Notes under the pieces: model-generated
Seen by the model: the letters and a program-made list of their open reading frames with translations, nothing else
Databases searched by the model: none
What the model was told of the DNA's origin: nothing
Shown here: one piece after another, positions 4,512-10,441 of the stretch
Layout: every line of letters begins with the position of its first letter
How positions within the stretch are numbered: position 1 is the first letter of the stretch
NCBI GenBank assembly: GCA_018896835.1
Contig: JAHILS010000053.1
Coordinates: forward strand, 1-10,441
Reading direction: 5' to 3'
DNA from: Patescibacteria group bacterium
Lineage (GTDB): Bacteria > Patescibacteriota > Patescibacteriia > UBA9934
Length of the DNA stretch: 10,441 nt
Made by a program: the position numbers and the translations under genes

Positions 4512-6020
4512 TTATTTGAGTTTGTCTTTGAGGACTTTTGCGCTTGTGCTGGCGTCGGCGTTGCCTTGAGTGGCTTTCATTACTTGTCCAACGAAGAATT
4601 GTAATAGTTTTGTTTCTCCTGCTTTGTATCGTTCAACCTCAGATTGGTTTTCTTCAATGACAGTGTCCACGATTGTGCCAAGCGCTATCATGTCGTCCAT
4701 TCGAGTGGCGCCCAGGTCGGTCATGACATGTTCTGGATCAGATCCGCTATCAAGCATTGAGCTCAAAACCTCCAGTCCTTTTGTTCCAGAAATTTTGCCT
4801 TCGGCCAGCATGACAATGAACTCTGCAAAATTCTCAGGGGTTAGTTTCATGATGCGAACGTCAATCTTTCTTTCGGCTAAAAGCCCAATGAGTTTGTTGA
4901 GTAACCATGAGCAGAAGAGCTTGTTAAGTTTCTTGCGGTGCTCTTCAACATTTTCTTCTGTGACATCTTCTCGGCCTAGTAACCAAGCACCAAGCTCGCT
5001 CATGGCTCGCTCGGCAAAGTTGGCAAGCGCTAAGTCGTCGATGAGTTGTTTGATGTCTTCGGTTTTAAATCCATATTCGCTGGTAAATCGTTTTCGTTTA
5101 TCCCATGGAAGCTCAGGCATACTTCGGCGAACTTCCTCAATTATGTCAGTTAAATCAAGTGGTGGGATGTCGGGCTCTGGAAAGTATCGGTAATCAGCCG
5201 ATCCTTCCTTTGTTCTCTGCTCGGTTGTGATCTGTTTAGCATCGTTCCATCCGCGGGTTGTGGTTTCTGCAGGCGGAGTACCCATTTCCCAAAGCTGTGT
5301 TTGACGTTTAATTTCGTGTTCAATGGCGCGTTCAACAGCCTTAAAAGAATTAACATTTTTAATTTCGGTCTTTGGGTGGAGATGGTCAGAAAGCGGATTT
5401 CCGTTTTCATCTACTTCGCGAAGTGAAACATTAACGTCACAGCGCAGTTGCCCTTTTTCCATATCGCCATCTGACACGTCCATACTCCTTGCGAGCAATC
5501 TCATCTCCTGCAAATAAGCCTTAGCTTGAGCAGCGCTGTGAATGTCTGGCTTGGTAACGATTTCGCAAAGTGGAGTTCCGCCACGATTAAAATCTACATA
5601 AGTTTTTCCATCATCACCATGGATATTTTTTGCAGCATCTTCTTCCAAATGTAATCGTTCAAGTTGGACTGTATACTCGCCTTCACCCGGAACCTCTACG
5701 GTTAATTGACCGCCCTGCATAATAGGCATATCAAACTGTGAAATCTGATATGACTTTGGCAAGTCTGGATAAAAGTAATTCTTCCGATCAAATTTTGAAT
5801 ACTTAGCAATATCTCCGCCTAGCGCAATTCCAAGCAATATCGCCCACCTAATTGCTTGTTTGTTTGGAATTGGTAAAACACCAGGGTGGCCAAGGCAAAT
5901 AGGGCAGATGTGTGTATTTGGCGCATCGTTTTGTCCTCGCGCACTACAACTACAAAACATTTTTGACTTTGTTTTGAGCTGAATATGCGTTTCAAGACCG
6001 ATAACAGGTTGTAGATTCAT
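4512..6020 (-). CDS. gatB: Asp-tRNA(Asn)/Glu-tRNA(Gln) amidotransferase subunit B
   Basis: GatB is the kinase/tRNA-binding subunit of GatCAB, which converts Glu-tRNA-Gln and Asp-tRNA-Asn to the amide forms. From ATG 6020 the protein has 502 residues. It shows the N-terminal VIGLETHIQL, a CxC (23, 25) and CPIC (39-42) set, RKNYFYPDLPKSYQ (79-91), the family signature DFNRGGTPLCEIV (143-155), SDGDMEKGQLRCDVNVSLR (183-201), KTEIKNVNSF (217-226) and a C-terminal YqeY-like tail ending near GQVMKATQGN (478-487). It is full length and intact. A TTG nine bases earlier (6029) would add three residues, but the family begins close to the PVIGLE motif, so ATG 6020 is preferred. It is the last gene of the minus-strand cluster, 35 bases after the second membrane protein. 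gatA and gatC are not in the window. Confidence 0.97.
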   Translation of the reverse strand: MNLQPVIGLETHIQLKTKSKMFCSCSARGQNDAPNTHICPICLGHPGVLPIPNKQAIRWAILLGIALGGDIAKYSKFDRKNYFYPDLPKSYQISQFDMPIMQGGQLTVEVPGEGEYTVQLERLHLEEDAAKNIHGDDGKTYVDFNRGGTPLCEIVTKPDIHSAAQAKAYLQEMRLLARSMDVSDGDMEKGQLRCDVNVSLREVDENGNPLSDHLHPKTEIKNVNSFKAVERAIEHEIKRQTQLWEMGTPPAETTTRGWNDAKQITTEQRTKEGSADYRYFPEPDIPPLDLTDIIEEVRRSMPELPWDKRKRFTSEYGFKTEDIKQLIDDLALANFAERAMSELGAWLLGREDVTEENVEEHRKKLNKLFCSWLLNKLIGLLAERKIDVRIMKLTPENFAEFIVMLAEGKISGTKGLEVLSSMLDSGSDPEHVMTDLGATRMDDMIALGTIVDTVIEENQSEVERYKAGETKLLQFFVGQVMKATQGNADASTSAKVLKDKLK

Positions 6021-6055
6021 ACAAGGCAAAGATTAACACAGAAGAACGCCTTCGT

Positions 6056-6796
6056 CTATTTGCTGTCTTTAGCAGTTTTATAAAGCATTACTCCAAAAAT
6101 TATCAAGACAGGTAGGAAGATAATATCAGTCACTCTAACCAAAATCTGTTCCATAAGAGTGGGTGGGGCATTAACAAAGACATCTATATCCCAATTATTC
6201 ATGCTGAGCATTAGAAGTCCGATGAGTGCGTAGATTAGAAAGTAGGGAACTAAGAAGATTATATTTCCAATCACTATGCGCCCAAGAATTTGCAAGAATC
6301 TACCTTTGACTAATTTATAACTTTCTTTAATGGATTCAATAACGCCTTTATTTTCCAATACAAGAATTGTGGTTGAAAACGTAAGCATGACCGAGACAAT
6401 GATTCCAGGAATAAGCAGCAATAATAATCCGATTATTGTCAGGGAAGCGTTGATTAGTCCGAGGAGAAGTATAGGGACGATTAATTTCCACGATTGAGAG
6501 CTTATTTTCTTTACGTTCACGCGTGTATTTTTAGACAGCGCGTTAGCGGTTTTAATAATACTAATAACAACCCAGCAGATGATTATAAGATCAAAGGCAA
6601 AAAGTAAGATACTGGTTAATACTGATAGACTGGAGCCAAATGTTAGTAATACCAATGTGTTTAGGATCATTGGTGTTAGCATCCAGGCACTGTAGCCAAC
6701 AAACAAGCTAAAATTTGTTTTATAAAGTTCCCATGTGGTTTTGGCAAGATCAAGAGCTCCTCGTAGTGTTTTATCTGGTTTTAAGGAGGCTGTCAT
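6056..6796 (-). CDS. Multi-pass membrane protein B, 246 aa
   Basis: This integral membrane protein has about six hydrophobic segments (roughly residues 30-55, 57-83, 108-132, 133-150, 172-200 and 220-240). The central stretch has IPGIIVSVMLTF, then a charged loop with LENKGVIESIKESYKLVKG, then another membrane segment. This order recalls the glycerophosphodiester phosphodiesterase membrane-domain/DUF975-like families, which have no firm function. The protein upstream has the same layout (IPG, then a SRGLVKERF loop), so the two look like tandem paralogs and may form a heteromer. Its ATG at 6796 lies inside the upstream gene (26-base overlap), implying translational coupling. The phosphodiesterase catalytic domain is absent. 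Confidence 0.85.
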   Translation of the reverse strand: MTASLKPDKTLRGALDLAKTTWELYKTNFSLFVGYSAWMLTPMILNTLVLLTFGSSLSVLTSILLFAFDLIIICWVVISIIKTANALSKNTRVNVKKISSQSWKLIVPILLLGLINASLTIIGLLLLLIPGIIVSVMLTFSTTILVLENKGVIESIKESYKLVKGRFLQILGRIVIGNIIFLVPYFLIYALIGLLMLSMNNWDIDVFVNAPPTLMEQILVRVTDIIFLPVLIIFGVMLYKTAKDSK

Positions 6797-7658
6797 ACAG
6801 GTAGTAGTCGGGGATGATAAATAATGGAGTCATAAGAATCGATACGCCGGACACTAGGAATGTATAGATAATCATTTCAATTACTGAGCCGAAATCTTTT
6901 AATAACGCAAGTAAGGCTGCTCCAGCAAAGGCGTCAGCAAATCCAAGCACTGCCAAGATTATCACCATAATGATCCCAAAAATAAGTTTTGGTACAAGGA
7001 TTCGAATTAACGTTGACCAGAAGCGTTCTTTTACTAATCCACGTGATCCAGAAATGGCACTCATTCCTTTTTTTTCTCCAAGCAAACGGGCAAAAGCAAC
7101 AAATTCAAGTTCAATGGTGAGCATTGTTGAAAATATTGCCGCAATTACAAGGCCGATGAAAGTAATGATAATACTCAATCCTCCAAACACTGCACCACCA
7201 TCGGTATAGATATTTAAACCAATTAGTATCAGTCCAGGAATAATCGCTAGCACTGGAAGTACGGTGATTATTGTTTTTAAAAATGCCACCCAAATGTATG
7301 AAAAGAAATTTTTCCAACCATAGTCTCGAAGTGTTTTGAGCGGAATTGTTTTATTTTTACTTTGAGCGTCAGTTGCTTTTATAAGATTAATGTAAATCCA
7401 GATTGTTAGAGCTGGGATGACAATCAATGCAACTAGTGTTCCAAAAATTATTCCTAGCCAAGATATGAAGGATGCGCCATTCTCAATAGCCAAAGCCAGA
7501 CTTACCAACTCTCCATCAGGTATCCAAAAAATTCTAATAATTACCAGCAGTGGAATGATAAGGGCCCAGAGCGAGATGAGCATTAACTGCTTAAAGTGCG
7601 CTATGTAATGATCTGTGGTCTTGTCAATGATTTGGCCAATTGAAATAAGGTTTGCCAT
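6771..7658 (-). CDS. Multi-pass membrane protein A, 295 aa
   Basis: This integral membrane protein has about six long hydrophobic segments (roughly residues 22-45, 62-93, 124-150, 155-185, 222-250 and 255-285). A polar loop at about 195-216 contains SGSRGLVKERF between two membrane segments, matching the position of the SYKLVKGRF loop in the next gene. It resembles the glycerophosphodiester phosphodiesterase membrane-domain type, here without any catalytic domain. The start lies four bases after the stop of tmk and its 3' end overlaps gene B by 26 bases, so the three are surely one transcript. No signal peptide cleavage site is seen. A membrane remodelling or transport-accessory role is possible but not shown. 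Confidence 0.85.
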   Translation of the reverse strand: MANLISIGQIIDKTTDHYIAHFKQLMLISLWALIIPLLVIIRIFWIPDGELVSLALAIENGASFISWLGIIFGTLVALIVIPALTIWIYINLIKATDAQSKNKTIPLKTLRDYGWKNFFSYIWVAFLKTIITVLPVLAIIPGLILIGLNIYTDGGAVFGGLSIIITFIGLVIAAIFSTMLTIELEFVAFARLLGEKKGMSAISGSRGLVKERFWSTLIRILVPKLIFGIIMVIILAVLGFADAFAGAALLALLKDFGSVIEMIIYTFLVSGVSILMTPLFIIPDYYLYDSLLKTR

Positions 7659-7662
7659 ATAA

Positions 7663-8373
7663 TTATTTTAATATCGAAGTAATAAGATTAATAATGTTTT
7701 GTTTCATATTTTCAATTTCGAGGTCAGTACTAAAATGGTGCACACATGTTCCATTGTTTGTGAATAGTTCTGAAAACCAATTAGACTCAAAGCGTTTATT
7801 TACTTGTTGCAGGTATTCTATATTTTCATATAAGCCTTTCGAGTCATCATCGCGTTTAAAGCGGTCGACTAGCTTGTGAGCATCAATGTTTGTGACAATG
7901 ATGTGATTGGGAGCAAATTCAAGAGCAAGGGTGTTTCCTGGAAGTTTTATTAGTTCTTCGAGTTTTGGTCCACCTTCCATTATTGGTTGGTATACGATGG
8001 ACGATGAGACTGACCTGTCTTGAATAATTGTTTTACCAGCAACAAGAGCAGGAATAATCAAACGGTTGTATTGGATTTGCCGGTCGAGTGAAAAGGCATG
8101 AGCGTGAACGAGCCCGGAATAATTTTCATGTGAAAGTTCAAAACGGATAGCCGAGCCAACCCAATATTTTGTTGGTTCAAAAGTAAAATAAATATCAAAA
8201 TTTGCAATGTCTTCGAAACGTGGTGGTTCGTGATGATCCTTTGTCCATTCCGAAAGATCAAAAATTCGTTTGCCTTGTTTAGCAAAATGCTCTTTAAGAG
8301 CTTTGATGAGTGTGGATTTACCACTGCCGGCAATGCCGTCAAAAACAATAAATTGACCAGTATCGTGTCGCAT
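7663..8373 (-). CDS. tmk: Thymidylate kinase
   Basis: Tmk phosphorylates dTMP to dTDP with ATP, joining the de novo and salvage routes to dTTP. The 236-residue protein has the P-loop GIAGSGKST (13-21), FTFEPT (63-68, the family's EP motif), SLDRQIQY (95-102), the DR-x-x-x-SS-x-x-YQ signature as DRSVSSSIVYQ (119-129), and a LID-like RFKRDDDS (171-178). It is somewhat longer than the usual 205-215 residues, with extra sequence between the P-loop and the EP motif (about 40-60). This could reflect lineage variation, and another deoxynucleoside monophosphate kinase of the same fold cannot be fully excluded. It heads the tmk-A-B-gatB cluster and follows dut across a terminator/promoter junction. 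An extended -10 box 11 bases upstream suggests an almost leaderless mRNA. Confidence 0.85.
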   Translation of the reverse strand: MRHDTGQFIVFDGIAGSGKSTLIKALKEHFAKQGKRIFDLSEWTKDHHEPPRFEDIANFDIYFTFEPTKYWVGSAIRFELSHENYSGLVHAHAFSLDRQIQYNRLIIPALVAGKTIIQDRSVSSSIVYQPIMEGGPKLEELIKLPGNTLALEFAPNHIIVTNIDAHKLVDRFKRDDDSKGLYENIEYLQQVNKRFESNWFSELFTNNGTCVHHFSTDLEIENMKQNIINLITSILK

Positions 8374-8384
8374 AGGCTATCGCA

Positions 8385-8393
8385 ATTATACCA
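8385..8393 (-). promoter_or_regulatory. Extended -10 promoter of tmk
   Basis: The minus strand reads TGGTATAAT, a perfect TATAAT with the TGn extension and no good -35 box. Transcription would start near 8378, about five bases before the tmk ATG, with no room for a Shine-Dalgarno site. Confidence 0.65.
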
Positions 8394-8396
8394 AAA

Positions 8397-8419
8397 CACA
8401 GCTTATTTTATAAGCTGTG
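8397..8419 (-). terminator. Terminator between dut and tmk
   Basis: A perfect 10-bp stem (8397-8406 with 8410-8419), loop of three, is followed on the minus strand by TTTT (8396-8393). It ends the dut transcript about 32 bases after its stop, and its U tract runs directly into the tmk promoter. Confidence 0.8.
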
Positions 8420-8450
8420 CCTGTGGGGTAGTGATGAGCAAGGTTTTTAA

Positions 8451-8882
8451 TTATCTACCAGTTGTGCCAAACCCGCCACGATTTGGTGCTTGCATTTCAT
8501 CCATTTCGATGAATCGAGGTTTAGTTATTGGGATAAAAAGACCTTGGGCTACGCGATCACCGGCTTTGAGTGCAACGTCTGCGTCGGTAATGTTTGAGAT
8601 TAAAAGATGAAGTTCATCATCCGGTCCGCAATAATCAGAATCAATTATTCCAATACTATTTGCCAGGCCAATTCCTTTTTTTATTGGGTTTGATGATCTG
8701 GAGGCAATTATTAGTGCATGGTCGCTTGGCACTTTGATAATTAATCCTGTACGAAATTTTGTCATTTGTCGAGGTGTAATATTACCGTCCTCCACAATCG
8801 CGATATCAAAGGCAACTGCGCCATGGGTTTTATACTCAGGAATTTGTGCAAGTGGATGATTGCGTTTGAATTGTATTTCCAT
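8451..8882 (-). CDS. dut: dUTP diphosphatase (trimeric dUTPase)
   Basis: Dut hydrolyses dUTP to dUMP, keeping uracil out of DNA and feeding thymidylate synthesis. The 143-residue protein is normal length and shows the five family motifs in order: AVAFDI (22-27, usually AGYDL), ASRSS (60-64), GIIDSDYCGP (78-87, with the catalytic-pocket Asp), GDRVAQGLF (108-116) and the C-terminal Arg/Gly arm RGGFGTTG (135-142). The first motif and the PRS/ASRSS motif are a little unusual, but key Ser, Asp and C-terminal Arg/Phe positions are kept. The related dCTP deaminase family lacks this C-terminal arm, so dUTPase is preferred. It is transcribed away from thyA across a 137-bp shared promoter region and ends at its own terminator. 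Confidence 0.93.
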   Translation of the reverse strand: MEIQFKRNHPLAQIPEYKTHGAVAFDIAIVEDGNITPRQMTKFRTGLIIKVPSDHALIIASRSSNPIKKGIGLANSIGIIDSDYCGPDDELHLLISNITDADVALKAGDRVAQGLFIPITKPRFIEMDEMQAPNRGGFGTTGR

Positions 8883-8891
8883 ATGGATATT

Positions 8892-8900
8892 AGTATAACA
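8892..8900 (-). promoter_or_regulatory. Extended -10 promoter of dut
   Basis: The minus strand reads TGTTATACT: a TGn extension and TATACT (5/6). No -35 match is evident at the normal distance. The predicted start is 3-4 bases before the ATG at 8882, so the mRNA would be essentially leaderless. Confidence 0.55.
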
Positions 8901-8921
8901 GGTGACCCGAAAAGTTGAAGT

Positions 8922-8992
8922 CTAGGTTCTGGCAGTCTGGTTTTATAAAGCTAGGCTTGGAGCAAAGATGTCCACAGGCTAGGGGTTGAGCG
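8922..8992 (+). repeat. Three spaced CTAGG words in the dut/thyA divergent region
   Basis: CTAGG occurs at 8922, 8951 and 8979, spaced 29 and 28 bases. The second and third copies continue similarly (CTTGGAGCAAA and GGTTGAGCGAA). They lie between the two divergent promoters and could be operator half-sites; the match is short and may be chance. Confidence 0.25.
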
Positions 8993-9013
8993 AATGCGTG
9001 GCTCTGATAAAGT
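8986..9013 (+). promoter_or_regulatory. Predicted promoter of thyA-folA
   Basis: TTGAGC (8986-8991) is followed after 16 bases by TAAAGT (9008-9013), the latter with a TGn extension (TGA at 9005-9007). The start would fall at or next to the A of the thyA ATG (9020), again a leaderless layout. Confidence 0.45.
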
Positions 9014-9019
9014 CAGTAC

Positions 9020-9853
9020 ATGACAACCTTTGACCGCGTTTTCCGAGACGCAATTGCCAAAATTTTGTTCGAGGGGGAGGATGTTTATTCACAGCGCGCT
9101 AATATTGCCACGCGCGCAATACCTGGTTTAACGTACGAATTATATCCAGCTCAAGGTTTTCCTTTGCTTACATTACGCAAAATACCAATTCAATTATTTG
9201 TTTCTGAAGTTGTTTGGATGATAACAGGCGAGAAGGATATTGCGTTCATGCAACAATTTACCAAGATCTGGGACGATTTTGCCGAAGAAGATAACACTAT
9301 GGCCTCGGCGTATGGTTATCGTTGGCGTCACCATTTCGGTCGTGATCAGCTAATGGATCTTGTTGAGCATCTTAAGATAGAGCCGTCTTCGCGCCAAGGC
9401 GTTGTTATGATGTGGGATCCAACAGATGATGGACTCATGGCGCCAAAGAAGAAGAATGTTCCTTGTCCGTTTGCGTTTACGGCTAATATTATTGGAAATA
9501 AATTAAATTTTCATTTAGTAATTCGATCAAACGATATGATGTTGGGGAATCCCCATGACACGGCCGGGTTCGCGCTCCTGCAATCCATGCTTGCGCAGGA
9601 GCTTGAAGTTGGAGTGGGAAAGTTAACAGTCTCAATCTCTCATGCTCATATTTATGGTAATCATGTAGGGCAGGCGCGCACCATGCTTGAGCGCATGCCT
9701 CACATGCATGATGAGATTAAACTTGTGCTTCCTCCACAATCATTTCGCCGGGCGCTCGAAAAAGATGTAGAATTAGTGCGTGAAATAGCTAGTGGCTTAA
9801 AGGCACAGTATTCACCCATGCCTCCGCTTGGAAAAATGAAAATATCTTTATGA
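9020..9853 (+). CDS. thyA: Thymidylate synthase family protein, Asn-to-Asp variant
   Basis: ThyA methylates dUMP to dTMP using methylene-tetrahydrofolate. The 277-residue protein aligns to E. coli ThyA with a constant +3 offset in its core: catalytic C149 (C146), R169 (R166), D172 (D169), H210 (H207) and Y212 (Y209). E63, W84 and Y99 fit the earlier pocket. Two pocket residues differ. D180 replaces N177, the Asn that reads O4/N3 of dUMP, and P150 replaces H147 after the catalytic Cys. Asp at the Asn position is known from dCMP hydroxymethylases and from engineered synthases that accept dCMP. The family call is firm but the nucleotide substrate is open. The neighbours dut, tmk and folA favour a role in dTTP supply. 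The ATG has no Shine-Dalgarno site, and the gene overlaps folA by ATGA. Confidence 0.9.
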   Translation: MTTFDRVFRDAIAKILFEGEDVYSQRANIATRAIPGLTYELYPAQGFPLLTLRKIPIQLFVSEVVWMITGEKDIAFMQQFTKIWDDFAEEDNTMASAYGYRWRHHFGRDQLMDLVEHLKIEPSSRQGVVMMWDPTDDGLMAPKKKNVPCPFAFTANIIGNKLNFHLVIRSNDMMLGNPHDTAGFALLQSMLAQELEVGVGKLTVSISHAHIYGNHVGQARTMLERMPHMHDEIKLVLPPQSFRRALEKDVELVREIASGLKAQYSPMPPLGKMKISL

Positions 9854-10353
9854 ACGTTCTTCTTATTGCCGCAATTAGTGTTGATGGGCGAATCGCTAAG
9901 GTTAGTGATCAGCTGGCAGATTGGACTAGTAAAGAAGATAAGCGTTTTTTTGTTTCCAAAACAAAAGAATCAGGTGTTTTAATAATGGGTCGTAAGACTT
10001 ATGACACAATTGGCCGGCCGTTACCGAACCGATTAAATATTGTGATGACGCGCGATTTTGATGCGTCAAAAAATATCGAAGGATTGCTTGAGTACACCCA
10101 AAAATCGCCGTGCGAGTTGATTGCTGACTTGCAATCGCGCGGATACGAATCGGTTGTAATCGGCGGGGGAGCTTCAATATATTCCACATTTTTACGCGAA
10201 GGACTTGTTACAGATTTGTATTTAACAGTTGAATCGCTTTTGTTTGGGTCAGGCGTGTCGATCGTTGACGACATTGATAAAATTCAGCTTGATTTACAGT
10301 CTGTTGAAAAAATAGGCGAGCAGTCGGTATTATTACATTATAAAATTTTATGA
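9850..10353 (+). CDS. folA: Dihydrofolate reductase family protein
   Basis: DHFR reduces dihydrofolate to tetrahydrofolate with NADPH, recycling the folate that thymidylate synthase oxidises. The 167-residue protein is full length. It has IAAISVDGRIA (6-16), MGRKTYDTIGRPLPNR (46-61, the NADPH/folate region), VVIGGGASIY (102-111, nucleotide-binding glycines) and TDLYLTVES (121-129). D30 aligns with the catalytic Asp27 of the E. coli enzyme, though the W-x-L-P-x-D environment is rewritten as DWTSKED. The RibD C-terminal (riboflavin reductase) family shares this fold and the S-x-DG-x-IA start, so some ambiguity remains. The ATGA overlap with thyA strongly favours the folate role. A second ATGA junction leads to the next gene. 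Confidence 0.8.
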   Translation: MNVLLIAAISVDGRIAKVSDQLADWTSKEDKRFFVSKTKESGVLIMGRKTYDTIGRPLPNRLNIVMTRDFDASKNIEGLLEYTQKSPCELIADLQSRGYESVVIGGGASIYSTFLREGLVTDLYLTVESLLFGSGVSIVDDIDKIQLDLQSVEKIGEQSVLLHYKIL

Positions 10354-10441
10354 TTGATCACTCACAAATCAAGTATCCATTTTTGCCAGAAGGACGCGGT
10401 TTTAAATATGTTCCAGGCGACGATCCATTCATGCAAGAGGC
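10350..10441 (+). CDS. Partial gene, possibly a nucleotide deaminase
   Basis: An ATG at 10350-10352 overlaps the folA stop by four bases (ATGA), and the frame stays open to the window edge, giving 30 residues starting MIDHSQIKYPFLPEGRGFKY. From memory this type of opening (YPxLPEGRxxxYVPxDxxFM) occurs in cytidine/deoxycytidylate deaminase-like proteins of Patescibacteria, but the zinc-binding motifs would lie outside the window, so this is a weak guess. The position directly after thyA-folA would suit a dCMP deaminase. No other feature can be judged. Confidence 0.35.
   Translation, partial: MIDHSQIKYPFLPEGRGFKYVPGDDPFMQE

Noticed and set aside
4570..5193. 207-residue plus-strand reading frame
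   Set aside because: It lies wholly opposite gatB and is Ser-rich shadow sequence of that gene.
6021..6029. TTG start that would lengthen GatB by three residues
   Set aside because: The ATG at 6020 is a better codon and gives the usual short lead to the PVIGLE motif.
6783..6789. AAGGAGG, a perfect Shine-Dalgarno word
   Set aside because: It is on the plus strand within minus-strand genes and has no suitable start codon downstream, so it cannot serve any gene here.
8979..9019. T-box or other riboswitch before thyA
   Set aside because: There is no conserved riboswitch core, and the predicted transcription start is at the start codon, leaving no leader.
9020..9853. Calling the ThyA protein outright a dCMP hydroxymethylase
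   Set aside because: The Asp at 180 points that way, but the folA, dut and tmk neighbours and the general ThyA layout fit dTMP synthesis; sequence alone cannot decide.
1..10441. CRISPR array, tRNA or rRNA genes, transposase
   Set aside because: No regularly spaced repeats, cloverleaf-forming segments, rRNA-like sequence or transposase motifs were seen on either strand.

Overview
The window looks like a stretch of a compact, AT-leaning bacterial chromosome, most likely from the Candidate Phyla Radiation (Patescibacteria). The reasons are a threonyl-tRNA synthetase without the usual N-terminal TGS domain, start codons without recognisable Shine-Dalgarno sites, tiny intergenic gaps, small cysteine-rich and coiled-coil orphan proteins, and the wording of several housekeeping proteins. 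The lineage is an inference; no rRNA or other marker is present. The standard code fits: TGA is used as a stop (thyA, folA) and does not occur inside genes.

Left part (1-3317). The tail of an unrecognised gene is open at the left edge and ends at a strong hairpin terminator. A charged, tyrosine-rich orphan of 168 residues follows, with its own terminator. Then comes a complete T-box leader, with a predicted promoter, a short Stem I, Stem III, an exact 7-nt T-box bulge and mutually exclusive antiterminator and terminator helices. It controls thrS. A 44-bp perfect palindrome after thrS serves as a two-way terminator facing a small minus-strand gene for a 54-residue cysteine-cluster protein.

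Middle (3318-4511). miaA (tRNA A37 dimethylallyltransferase) is unusual in two ways. About 43 extra residues are encoded by a GC-rich, hairpin-packed DNA segment that looks like an in-frame palindromic repeat insertion, and about 65 residues of the usual insert domain are missing. A 19-bp hairpin overlaps its stop codon, and the gap to gatB holds further unexplained inverted repeats and a terminator.

Right part, minus strand (4512-8882). dut is followed by a terminator packed directly against a promoter for a tight cluster: tmk (dTMP kinase), two overlapping paralogous multi-pass membrane proteins, and gatB. Right part, plus strand (9020-10441). thyA, folA and a partial downstream gene overlap by ATGA junctions. 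Together dut, tmk, thyA and folA form a dTTP supply island transcribed outward from a 137-bp divergent promoter region. The ThyA protein has Asp where ordinary thymidylate synthases have the dUMP-selecting Asn, so its substrate (dUMP or dCMP) is in question. The partial gene at the edge may be a deaminase, which would fit either route. Several of these promoters have extended -10 boxes only a few bases before the start codon, suggesting leaderless mRNAs.
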